Assembly (NCBI GenBank): GCA_038042195.1
Contig: JBBTET010000072.1
Span: 1-41,051, forward strand
Direction of reading: 5' to 3'
Source of the DNA: JACRIM01 sp038042195
Lineage (GTDB): Bacteria > Planctomycetota > Phycisphaerae > UBA1845 > UTPLA1
DNA: 41,051 bases
Both the position numbers and the translations under genes were made by a program. Shown piece by piece: positions 29,111 through 35,682 of the stretch. The number at the start of each line of letters is the position of its first letter. The stretch's first letter is position 1. The notes beneath the pieces are model-generated. The model saw nothing but the letters and a program-made list of their open reading frames with translations, did no database searches and had not been told where the DNA came from.

Positions 29111-30086
29111 GGGTGCCTTTGTCTTGAAAGGACCGGCGGACAGATGCGTCCTCACCTGTTGCCGGCTCGGGTGTGCGATACAGATCGCAGGGCGTTAGTC
29201 GCCGCGCCTTGGCCTCATTTAGCGTGATTCGGTTCGATTCGATCAGGTGCGCCTCGTGCCGACAATCGACGGGGTGATAGTGCGCTGCATAGCGCCCGAC
29301 CAGTACCTCGCGCTTACCCGCCCCGCCGTCCAGCCGCTTCCAAATCCCTTTTCCCTTCTCCCAGGCCTCTTTCTCCTTTTTCAAATACTCCGCATGACCC
29401 GAGAAGTCCATCGTCGAATCGCACCACGCCAGCCCCTCGGCGATCAACTCTGCTCCCAGATCCGGCCTGCCCTCCGACGGCTGAATGGAGACCCTCATTC
29501 GTCCCAGCGAATCTCGCCCGAATTGATTCGTATTGCCGACGAGCAGCACCGTGACACCGGACACACGCTCCTCCACCCGCCTCACAGTCTCTTTGGCCCC
29601 CTCCTGGCGCACCAGCGGAAAACAAACACCCACGAGCGTCGCTTTCTCGCCTTTTTCCAGAATAAGCGTGCCTCCAGGCAGCACGGTCTTTACGCGCACG
29701 CTCGTTCGATCCTCGTTCGTCCACTTCGGTCCAGATGGTTGCGTCGATTGGGTTTTCTCGGAGTTCGATGTTGAACCGTCCTTCGTGGCCGCGTCCTTGG
29801 CATGGAGTTTTTCGCACGTCTTGCACTGTCGCCGCCCTTCCGCCTCTGCCATTGCGACCGAGCCAAACGTCACACGATTCTCCGCTGCGATCTTTTTCAA
29901 GGAGTAGCAGTCGGGATGGGTGTGATAGACCTTGCCATTCGCGGCCCCGATGATCGGGTCGCTGATCGGCAACTTCGCGGCGGCACTACCTGCATAAACG
30001 AAAACCACGACCATCGGTGGAGCCAGGACACATGCCGATGTTTTGTGACGGTTGGTTCGGTCGGCCCGGCTCATCTCAATCCTCAT
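29094..30086 (-). CDS. Secreted nuclease-fold (SNase-like) protein with Cys motifs, probably inactive
   Basis: A 330-residue secreted protein (hydrophobic stretch about 19-37, LAPPMVVVFVYAGSAAA). A Cys/His motif at 53-91 (VYHTHPDCYSL with RRQCKTC) is of the small metal-binding type that often accompanies nuclease folds. Residues about 128-252 fit a staphylococcal nuclease fold: RVKTVLPGGT, LVGVCFPL, DSLGRMRVS, ELIAEGLAW and KKEKEAWEKGKGIWKR. The segment that normally reads RLxxVDTPE is TLVGVCFPL, so the equivalents of Arg35, Asp40 and Glu43 are Thr150, Cys155 and Leu158; only the Arg87 equivalent (Arg196) is kept. A second, partial Cys motif lies at 268-300 (HYHPVDC, LTPCDLY). DNA cleavage is therefore unlikely. 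Confidence 0.72.
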   Translation of the reverse strand: MRIEMSRADRTNRHKTSACVLAPPMVVVFVYAGSAAAKLPISDPIIGAANGKVYHTHPDCYSLKKIAAENRVTFGSVAMAEAEGRRQCKTCEKLHAKDAATKDGSTSNSEKTQSTQPSGPKWTNEDRTSVRVKTVLPGGTLILEKGEKATLVGVCFPLVRQEGAKETVRRVEERVSGVTVLLVGNTNQFGRDSLGRMRVSIQPSEGRPDLGAELIAEGLAWCDSTMDFSGHAEYLKKEKEAWEKGKGIWKRLDGGAGKREVLVGRYAAHYHPVDCRHEAHLIESNRITLNEAKARRLTPCDLYRTPEPATGEDASVRRSFQDKGTHEEKE

Positions 30087-30107
30087 GCCCCCTCAGTTAA
30101 TACCCGA

Positions 30108-30437
30108 TTAATTTCCCGCTTTGCGAAACACCGCCACCACGTCCTCAATCGGCACGACGAAGAGCTGATTGTCCCCTTCAAAGTCGACCGGAATGGCATT
30201 CTTCGGGTTAAACAGCACCTTGTCATACTGGCGGATCGGAAAGTCGGTGTCGTTCTGGATTTGCACCGAGATGGCCACGACGCGGCCCGTGATGGTCGGA
30301 ATCTCGATGTTGTCGGGAAGCTGAATGCCGCCCTTGGTTTGCTTCTTGTCGGCGTCCTTGCGAATCAAGACTCGCTTGCCCAACGGCTCGACGATCTCAA
30401 GCTTCGTTGCCCGTGTCTTTGATGACGAATCCGACAT
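30108..30437 (-). CDS. GroES-like co-chaperonin
   Basis: A 109-residue protein matching the GroES (Cpn10) fold: GKRVLIRKD, KGGIQLPDN for the mobile loop region, TITGRVVAISV, PIRQYDKVLFNP and the C-terminal VVPIEDVVAVF. The mobile loop is short and polar compared with standard GroES, so binding to a GroEL ring is not assured, and no groEL is nearby. The ATG at 30437 has GGAG six to seven bases upstream and is chosen over the longer frame at 30488. It lies 63 bases after the binding-protein gene and 21 bases before the nuclease-fold gene. Confidence 0.85.
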   Translation of the reverse strand: MSDSSSKTRATKLEIVEPLGKRVLIRKDADKKQTKGGIQLPDNIEIPTITGRVVAISVQIQNDTDFPIRQYDKVLFNPKNAIPVDFEGDNQLFVVPIEDVVAVFRKAGN

Positions 30438-30500
30438 GAATATCTCCGCGTGGTGCTTGATTCTACCAAGAACCCTGTGTCTAACCAAACCTCGACCGAG

Positions 30501-31523
30501 CTAGGGCGCATTCGCTCGTGAGGTCGTAGGCGGCAACTCTCCCGTCTGCCACGCACGCCACCGCTCGCGCCAATGGCCCACGTTTGTACGAGTGATGATC
30601 TCCGGCTCAACGACGACCAATGCACTAAACGCGCTTCCGCGTCCATCGAGCAGCCGTAGAGATGCAAACAGCGCCTCCTGAACAGCCTTTCGATAGTCGT
30701 ACGAGACCAACGCCGTGATTCGCCCATCCTCCACCTGCGTCAGGTATACCGGATCGTTGCTGCATAGGATGACCCCATACCCTTCCGGCACCAGCCGATC
30801 TTTCGCCCCGATTGCGCGATATGGCCAGTCGTCCAACATCACCCATCCCGCCGACCGTGGGTATTTTCGAGTCTCCGCCTTGACGACCTCCAACGCCGAC
30901 AACCGGTTCTCCCCACAGGCCACTTCACGGAGCAGCGTCATCCCGTTGGATTTGATCATCTTAAGCCGCATGCCCCGATGCCGTTCGCTCAACTCGGCGT
31001 GGTCATCTCCCCCATGAAGGAGGAGCACCGACGTGGAACGCACCTTCGGCAAGAGGCCACATGCCTCGGCTGCCGCTTCGCCGATGTCGCTCTCCAACGG
31101 TCCGCAATACACACTACGGACCGTGCCGGCCGTGTCCCGTCCGAACGTCACCACGGGAATACCCCCGCGCGCGATGCCGTCAATTGTCGGTGCGAGTAAC
31201 AGTTGCTCGCTTGGCTCAATGCAGATGACATCCACCTGGCCAATCAGCCCTTCGAGCAGTTTCTTCTGCTCCATGGGAGAAACCGTCGGCGGTGCCTCGA
31301 TGCGAATCTCCAGCCGTCCACTGTTGCCCTCGACCTGCTTCGCCACGGCCTGCAACACCGGCCACGTCGGATGATCCCGCCCCATACCCACCACGGCGAT
31401 CCGAGTGATGCCGCGCGGGCGGGCATTCGGTGCCTCTTCTGATCGACAGGCAATCCCCGCCAATGGAATGGTAACAAACATCACGAAGTTAGAGCGCATG
31501 CACAAGCCGGTTCGATTCATCAT
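30501..31523 (-). CDS. Periplasmic sugar-binding-like lipoprotein (Peripla_BP type)
   Basis: A 340-residue type I periplasmic binding protein. The N-terminus has a hydrophobic signal (NFVMFVTIPLAGIAC) with Cys in a lipobox-like position (AGIAC, with Gly at -3, not ideal), so it may be a lipoprotein. The fold shows RIAVVGMGRDHPTW, VDVICIEPSEQLLLAPTID, GGIPVVTFGRDT, VLLLHGGDDH and GYGVILCSNDPVYLTQVEDG, as in ribose/galactose-binding proteins (ligand and its use unknown). No ABC permease or ATPase is adjacent. The ATG directly follows the TAA stop of the vanZ-like gene. Confidence 0.85.
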   Translation of the reverse strand: MMNRTGLCMRSNFVMFVTIPLAGIACRSEEAPNARPRGITRIAVVGMGRDHPTWPVLQAVAKQVEGNSGRLEIRIEAPPTVSPMEQKKLLEGLIGQVDVICIEPSEQLLLAPTIDGIARGGIPVVTFGRDTAGTVRSVYCGPLESDIGEAAAEACGLLPKVRSTSVLLLHGGDDHAELSERHRGMRLKMIKSNGMTLLREVACGENRLSALEVVKAETRKYPRSAGWVMLDDWPYRAIGAKDRLVPEGYGVILCSNDPVYLTQVEDGRITALVSYDYRKAVQEALFASLRLLDGRGSAFSALVVVEPEIITRTNVGHWRERWRAWQTGELPPTTSRANAP

Positions 31524-31937
31524 TTAGCCACTGACCTTGGCCGGTGCCCGCCACCACGGGTACGTCAGCATCATCAGCCCCATCCCAATCGCCCCGCCAA
31601 TGCCATCTGCAAAAAAATCAAACAGTTCGCACGACCGCCCCGTGATCGGCTGGGTCAGTTCGTCGAAGGCTCCATACGTCAGCAGCACGGCATACCACGC
31701 CAATGCAACTGGCAAAGGAAGCATCGCTCGAATCGAACCGAGCCGCCACACTACTATCGCCCCCAGGCCGAAGAACCCGATCATGTGCAGCAATTTGTCA
31801 TGCTCCAACGGTTTGATCGGCTGATCAGGCGGGGGCAGGTGTGTGACTACGAACGCGGATATGAAGATCGAAACGCAAATCAGGGTGCGGACGAGGGAAT
31901 TACCAAATGAATGACTGATGGGTGAATTGGAATCCAA
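31524..31937 (-). CDS. VanZ-like membrane protein
   Basis: A 137-residue protein with about four membrane helices and the VanZ-family pattern: DKLLHMIGFFGLG after the first helix, a central helix, then GAFDELTQ and CELFDFFADGIGGAIG. The family is named for teicoplanin resistance, but most members have no known function and no resistance claim is made here. It lies 23 bases after parA and touches the binding-protein gene. Confidence 0.85.
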   Translation of the reverse strand: MDSNSPISHSFGNSLVRTLICVSIFISAFVVTHLPPPDQPIKPLEHDKLLHMIGFFGLGAIVVWRLGSIRAMLPLPVALAWYAVLLTYGAFDELTQPITGRSCELFDFFADGIGGAIGMGLMMLTYPWWRAPAKVSG

Positions 31938-31960
31938 TCCAGACTCCGTTACGACCGCCC

Positions 31961-32956
31961 CTAAGGCATTACCGGCTCTGGGGTTGCATCGATTGGCACC
32001 GACACAGGAACAGTCTCTTGGACCTCAACCTCAACAGGCGGCGATTTCACCACCTTCTTGGTGCGCGGCTGCCTGACCACGGGGGCTGAGCCACACCTTT
32101 CAACCACACTCACAGGCGGCGTCGCGACGACGACTGGTGCAGGCGCAGGTGTCGGCGCAGGTGCAGGCTCTAACACCGCCACCAATTCCTCCGCCAGCGC
32201 AAGATAGTCCTCGGCTCCGTGGCTCTTCGGCGCATAGTCAAAGATTGACTGGCCGTAGCTGGGGCACTCGGCAAGCTTCACGTTGCGCCGAATCTTTGAC
32301 ACGAAGATTCGTGCATCCTTCCACGGAGACACGCCGCCCCGCGATGATTCGAGAAACGAACGCAGATCGGCAATCACCTCGCCTCCCAGTTTCGTCCCCG
32401 ACTCATACATGCAGATGACCATGCCGGCGACCGTCAGTCGCGGGTTCAACCGTGCGGAGACCAGCGAGATGGTTTCAAAGAGTTTCCCAACGCCTTGAAG
32501 GGCCAGGAAGTGCGGCTGAAGAGGAATCAACACTCGCGTTGCAGCGGTCAGGGCGTTCAGCGTAAGAATGCCCAACGAAGGCGGGCAGTCGACCAGGGCG
32601 TAGTCATACGCGGCCTCGAGTCGTACCAGGTGATCTCGCAGAATCACCTCGCGGCCAACGACGCTAACCAGTTCGACCTCCGCCGCTGCCAAATCAATCT
32701 GAGAGGGAATGACGTCGATCAACTCGTCGGCCCGATGGATGGCTTTTTCCAGGGCGAGGTCGCGTGTAAGTAATTCATAGGCCCCGGAGCCGGTTGCCTT
32801 GGAATCCAGACCGAGGTGCGTTGAGAGATGCCCCTGCGGATCCATGTCGATGAGGAGTACACGCTTCCCTAGTTGCGCCAGACCAGCCCCCAGATTGGTC
32901 GCGGTGGCTGTCTTGCCGACGCCGCCTTTTTGATTGATGACTGCGATGCACTCCAT
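31961..32956 (-). CDS. parA: ParA/Soj-family ATPase with Pro/Ala-rich tail
   Basis: A 331-residue deviant-Walker ATPase. From ATG 32956 it has the ParA loop KGGVGKTA (residues 10-17, two lysines), LLIDMDPQGHLSTHLG, YDYALVDCPPSLGILTLNAL and VLIPLQPHFLALQGVG. These proteins move chromosomes, plasmids or large complexes on the nucleoid. Beyond residue about 260 is a tail of PAPAPTPAPAP type followed by basic and acidic patches (PRTKKVVKSPPVEVEVQE), not usual for Soj. No parB or parS-like site was seen nearby, so the cargo is unknown and chromosomal Soj identity is uncertain. A perfect TATAAT lies about 47 bases upstream of the start. Confidence 0.85.
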   Translation of the reverse strand: MECIAVINQKGGVGKTATATNLGAGLAQLGKRVLLIDMDPQGHLSTHLGLDSKATGSGAYELLTRDLALEKAIHRADELIDVIPSQIDLAAAEVELVSVVGREVILRDHLVRLEAAYDYALVDCPPSLGILTLNALTAATRVLIPLQPHFLALQGVGKLFETISLVSARLNPRLTVAGMVICMYESGTKLGGEVIADLRSFLESSRGGVSPWKDARIFVSKIRRNVKLAECPSYGQSIFDYAPKSHGAEDYLALAEELVAVLEPAPAPTPAPAPVVVATPPVSVVERCGSAPVVRQPRTKKVVKSPPVEVEVQETVPVSVPIDATPEPVMP

Positions 32957-33002
32957 TGCAGGCGTTCGTCCTTCGTGGAAGGCCTTCACCGACCACGGGA
33001 GG

Positions 33003-33008
33003 ATTATA
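33003..33008 (-). promoter_or_regulatory. Candidate -10 box for parA
   Basis: TATAAT on the minus strand, placing a start site near 32996, about 40 bases before the parA ATG. No good -35 is at 16-18 bases; a perfect TTGACA lies 26 bases upstream, too far to pair with it. From here to 33175 nothing else is recognised. Confidence 0.45.
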
Positions 33009-33175
33009 CCGCCTCACCCTTACTGAAAACAGCCTGTCAACGTTGAATATGCGAATCCGCAAGCCTCATTTAGCCGTCTCGCTTGCATGGTGATGGGAAG
33101 CCACTGAATCGTGGCAATTCATACAGAACGTGGGGGGATGTGGAACCGTGGGAATTGCGGGGGATATAAGCGCAT

Positions 33176-33216
33176 AAAAAATGGAAGGTGCCGCCGTGGC
33201 CGGAGCACCTTCCATT
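33176..33216 (-). terminator. Strong intrinsic terminator of the small-peptide transcript
   Basis: AATGGAAGGTGC (33180-33191) and GCACCTTCCATT (33205-33216) form a perfect 12-base inverted repeat. On the minus strand the stem ends in a run of T. It closes the transcript that carries the 20-residue reading frame at 33311-33373. Confidence 0.85.
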
Positions 33217-33225
33217 CATGCTGTT

Positions 33226-33248
33226 GGCCTTCAAACCATTTGAAGGCC
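33226..33248 (-). other. Perfect hairpin in the 3' part of the small-peptide transcript
   Basis: GGCCTTCAAA (33226-33235) and TTTGAAGGCC (33239-33248) pair over ten bases with a three-base loop. It lies between the peptide stop codon and the terminator. Partial pairing CGAG/CTCG also occurs at 33248-33296. The RNA is thus structured after its coding part. Confidence 0.75.
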
Positions 33249-33310
33249 CGAGTCTGAGTTCCATCGTTCGCAAATGAGCGAGAGGCTCAGGCTCGTTCGT
33301 CGCGCAAGAG

Positions 33311-33373
33311 TTACTTGCGCTTCTTCTTGGTGGCTTTCTTCTTGGTGGCGCTTTTCTTCTTACGTTTAGCCAT
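33311..33373 (-). CDS. 20-residue lysine-rich peptide
   Basis: A tiny frame encoding a 20-residue peptide that starts MAKRKKKSAT and ends KKKRK; 13 of 20 residues are Lys or Arg, in a KKKxAT-like repeat. It has an ideal ribosome-binding site, AAAGGAGGTGA, with eight bases between GGAGG and the ATG, a sigma-70-like promoter (33402-33431) and its own terminator (33176-33216), giving a transcript of about 220 bases. It resembles tails of histone H1-like or ribosomal proteins and could bind nucleic acid, but no known family is recognised. It could also be a translated leader on a functional RNA. The signals make translation likely; function is unknown. Confidence 0.75.
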   Translation of the reverse strand: MAKRKKKSATKKKATKKKRK

Positions 33374-33401
33374 AAGCGTCACCTCCTTTCCATTTCGCTG
33401 A

Positions 33402-33431
33402 AGTCTAAGTTCGCACTCCAAAAGATGTCAA
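33402..33431 (-). promoter_or_regulatory. Sigma-70-type promoter of the small-peptide gene
   Basis: A perfect TTGACA (33426-33431 as its complement), an 18-base spacer and TAGACT (33402-33407), which matches four of six -10 positions. The start site would be about 20-25 bases before the peptide ATG. Confidence 0.7.
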
Positions 33432-33451
33432 CACATTTTTTGGACGAACCT

Positions 33452-33457
33452 TATAAT
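33452..33457 (+). promoter_or_regulatory. Candidate -10 box for gph
   Basis: A perfect TATAAT on the plus strand, 46 bases before the gph ATG. The -35 region would overlap the promoter of the divergent small-peptide gene, so the two may compete. No good -35 match is visible. Confidence 0.5.
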
Positions 33458-33503
33458 TCTTTTTTCGACGACTTGCGGTCCAATTCATAAATCGAAGTCG
33501 TTC

Positions 33504-34178
33504 ATGCACCCCATTCGAGGCGCGCAAATGCTTCCCGACGCCTTCATCTTTGACCTCGATGGAACCCTTGTCGACTCCCTCGATGACATCACTGATGCGC
33601 TCAATGGCGCGCTCGCTGAAAACCACCTCGTCACCGCGCCCGCCGACCTCGTGCGCGGCTGGGTTGGAGACGGACTTCGCACGCTCTGCGCCCGCGCTGC
33701 ACCTGGTGTCGATTCGGCGCGCTTGGAAAGGGTCGTGCGGAGCGCCGAATCGCATTACAAACGTGCCGTTGTTGTGAAGACGCGCGAATATCCCAACATT
33801 CTGAAAATGCTGGACTTATTGCAATCACGAGGTGCCCGAATGGCCGTCTTGTCGAACAAGCCTCATGCACTCACGATGGAGGTCGTTCATCGATTGAAAC
33901 TCGATCATTTTTTTACCGTCGTTCAGGGTGCAACGAGTGAAGAAACACGCAAGCCATCACCCTTGTCGGCGCTCACAATTTCACATGGGTGGGGATGTGA
34001 TCCGAGCGACGTTTTTTTCGTCGGAGACTCCCTCATTGACATCGCCACAGCGACCCATTCCGGGATGGTGTCGGTGGCTGTTTCGTGGGGGTTTGTACCG
34101 CGCGAAAAATTGTTGGCCGCTGGGCCGAATTTTCTTGTTGACGACCCCCTCCAGGTGCCCCTTTTGGAGAAAAAATAA
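33504..34178 (+). CDS. HAD-family phosphatase, phosphoglycolate phosphatase-like
   Basis: A 224-residue HAD hydrolase with a small alpha-helical cap: nucleophile motif FDLDGTLVDS, cap region with VRGWVGDGLRTL, AVLSNKPHALT for motif II, KPSPLSAL for the Lys motif and FVGDSLIDIATATHSG for the acidic motif. This pattern fits phosphoglycolate phosphatase (Gph), which removes 2-phosphoglycolate, though other sugar-phosphate substrates are possible. A second ATG at 33528 is eight residues in and equally close to the conserved motif. It converges on pyrK. Confidence 0.88.
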   Translation: MHPIRGAQMLPDAFIFDLDGTLVDSLDDITDALNGALAENHLVTAPADLVRGWVGDGLRTLCARAAPGVDSARLERVVRSAESHYKRAVVVKTREYPNILKMLDLLQSRGARMAVLSNKPHALTMEVVHRLKLDHFFTVVQGATSEETRKPSPLSALTISHGWGCDPSDVFFVGDSLIDIATATHSGMVSVAVSWGFVPREKLLAAGPNFLVDDPLQVPLLEKK

Positions 34179-34209
34179 TTTTCTCCGACCCCGATTTTCG
34201 CGCCGCATC

Positions 34210-35103
34210 TCACCAACAAACCGTCGCTGCATCGAAGACCGGCCCGTCTCGGCAGCACAACGCATACCGTCGCCCCTCGGCGCGTCCACTATCTTTCACC
34301 TCGACCACGCACGACTGACACGTTCCCATTCCGCATCCCATGACGCGCTCCATCGCTGTCTCGCAATGTAGTCCGCGCTCCGCACATGCTCGCGCCACCG
34401 CGCGAAGCATCGGCTCTGGGCCGCATGCAAACACTCGCAACGATGACGGTGACGACTCGCTCGCCAACCGGCGCGCCAGACTGTCCGTCACGCGACCGCG
34501 CAGCCCACACGAGCCATCGTCCGTCGTGATCGACGCTGCGATTCCATCTCGTGCAAACTCCTCGACACACAGAGTGAATGCGCCGTCGTGCGATGGTTCT
34601 TCGCGCAATGAAATCGGCAGTAAATCGCGTGTCTGCGCACCATGGATACACTCGCATGAAACGCTGGTTTTCCGAAGGATTTCGCCTAGCCAGCGGATCG
34701 GAGGCAATCCCACGCCGCCTGCAATGAGCAGCGCGCGCTCCCCTTGCGCGGGCCTCGTGAAACCGCGCCCGAGCGGACCAAGTAGACTCACCTCATCACC
34801 GACGCGCAGTGCATCGAGCCACGCCGTTCCCGGCCCGACGACGCGCCCCATGATGTCGATCTCGACACCATCGTTCACGCAGTGCAGACCGCCGATGCTG
34901 AACGGCCGACGCATCATCGCACCGCCCGTGCCGTCGTCGGCGATCGCGCCAGGGTCACGACAAAGTATGTTTACGAACTGTCCCGGCGCAGTCTCGGGGA
35001 ACGACGGTAATCGAAGCGTGATCTCAAAGTGTTCGCGACACAGCGTGCGTCGCCCGCACACGGGAGCAACGAAAAGCTTGGCGGCTGTTGCTGGAGTGAC
35101 CAT
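34210..35103 (-). CDS. pyrK: Dihydroorotate dehydrogenase electron-transfer subunit PyrK
   Basis: PyrK passes electrons from the FMN of the catalytic PyrD subunit to NAD+ through FAD and a [2Fe-2S] centre, in pyrimidine synthesis. The 297-residue sequence has the FAD motif RRPFSI (65-70), a nucleotide-binding IAGGVGLPPI, VFACGPEPML and the iron-sulfur cysteines C257, C262, C265 and C283 or C284 (CGMGTCQSC, ALCC). Family members are about 250-280 residues. No pyrD is next to it here. Upstream on the same strand is a strong promoter followed by a structured leader ending in an intrinsic terminator, suggesting regulated readthrough. Confidence 0.9.
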   Translation of the reverse strand: MVTPATAAKLFVAPVCGRRTLCREHFEITLRLPSFPETAPGQFVNILCRDPGAIADDGTGGAMMRRPFSIGGLHCVNDGVEIDIMGRVVGPGTAWLDALRVGDEVSLLGPLGRGFTRPAQGERALLIAGGVGLPPIRWLGEILRKTSVSCECIHGAQTRDLLPISLREEPSHDGAFTLCVEEFARDGIAASITTDDGSCGLRGRVTDSLARRLASESSPSSLRVFACGPEPMLRAVARACAERGLHCETAMERVMGCGMGTCQSCVVEVKDSGRAEGRRYALCCRDGPVFDAATVCW

Positions 35104-35157
35104 GTGATTCGCAGACTAGCGACGGAGGCTTGGTAGGTAAACGGCGGTCGTCTGACC

Positions 35158-35199
35158 AAAAAAAACCTCCGGAGCAGAACCAAGGTTCCGATCCGGAGG
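35158..35199 (-). terminator. Intrinsic terminator upstream of pyrK
   Basis: CCTCCGGA (35166-35173) pairs with TCCGGAGG (35192-35199); inside is a second stem GAACC/GGTTC (35177-35181 with 35184-35188). On the minus strand eight T follow (35158-35165). Confidence 0.85.
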
Positions 35200-35278
35200 A
35201 GCGCCACGGCTATTCAAAAGCCGTAGTCGTGGCGTGAAGCCTTAAAAGTTGAGGGCCAGTATTGAAGTGTCTCGGCCC
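35158..35278 (-). ncRNA. Structured pyrK leader or small RNA of about 120 bases
   Basis: From the start site predicted by the promoter at 35285-35314, the RNA would fold into three hairpins: GGGCC/GGCCC (35253-35257 with 35274-35278), a ten-pair stem with a six-base bulge (35202-35211 with 35219-35234) and the terminator stem (35166-35199) followed by eight U. A single-stranded stretch around 35235-35252 separates the first two. It ends 55 bases before the pyrK ATG. No reading frame is evident. It does not show the SRP RNA GGAAGGAAGCAG tetraloop segment or a recognisable PyrR-binding loop. It may be an attenuator or an independent sRNA. Confidence 0.7.
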
Positions 35279-35284
35279 GGATGC

Positions 35285-35314
35285 ACTATAGAAGCGAGCC
35301 GACCCCGATGTCAA
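35285..35314 (-). promoter_or_regulatory. Strong sigma-70-type promoter upstream of pyrK
   Basis: TTGACA (35309-35314), an 18-base spacer and TATAGT (35285-35290), matching eleven of twelve consensus positions. Transcription would start near 35278. Between this and ffh (35341-35682) the DNA is AT-richer and no gene is seen; the ffh promoter is not obvious. Confidence 0.8.
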
Positions 35315-35682
35315 CGTATGAAACAGAGTATTTGGCTGCCCTTGATTAGATCGTAAGTTTAGTATTCATAACAATTTAGAGTCGTTGACGAATTCGTTTG
35401 GCAACATACTCCCTGGTTACATCCCGAGTATTCAGCTCGCTTTTTCTTGCCGGAGCCTATCAAACTACTGATTTCACCGCGAAACTGTCGCTTGCGGCAT
35501 AACATATTGCAATTACTATGCTTATGAGAATTCGCCCCCGTTTCTGATAGGCCGCCCAATTCGTATCTACATTGACTCTTTACCTGGCCTTTCGATCCTG
35601 GGTTGCTCGTGTGATGTTGCTCCCGCGCCGCAACGATCATATCTTTCTGTTTTGACAAGATTTCCAGCCGAGAACCCATTCC

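Noticed and set aside
31505..31520. GGTTCGATTC, like a tRNA T-loop
   Set aside because: No acceptor, D or anticodon stems surround it, and it lies at the start of the binding-protein gene.
35158..35278. The pyrK leader as the SRP RNA gene, suggested by nearness to ffh
   Set aside because: The conserved helix 8 GGAAGGAAGCAG segment and its partner strand are absent, and the hairpin order differs.
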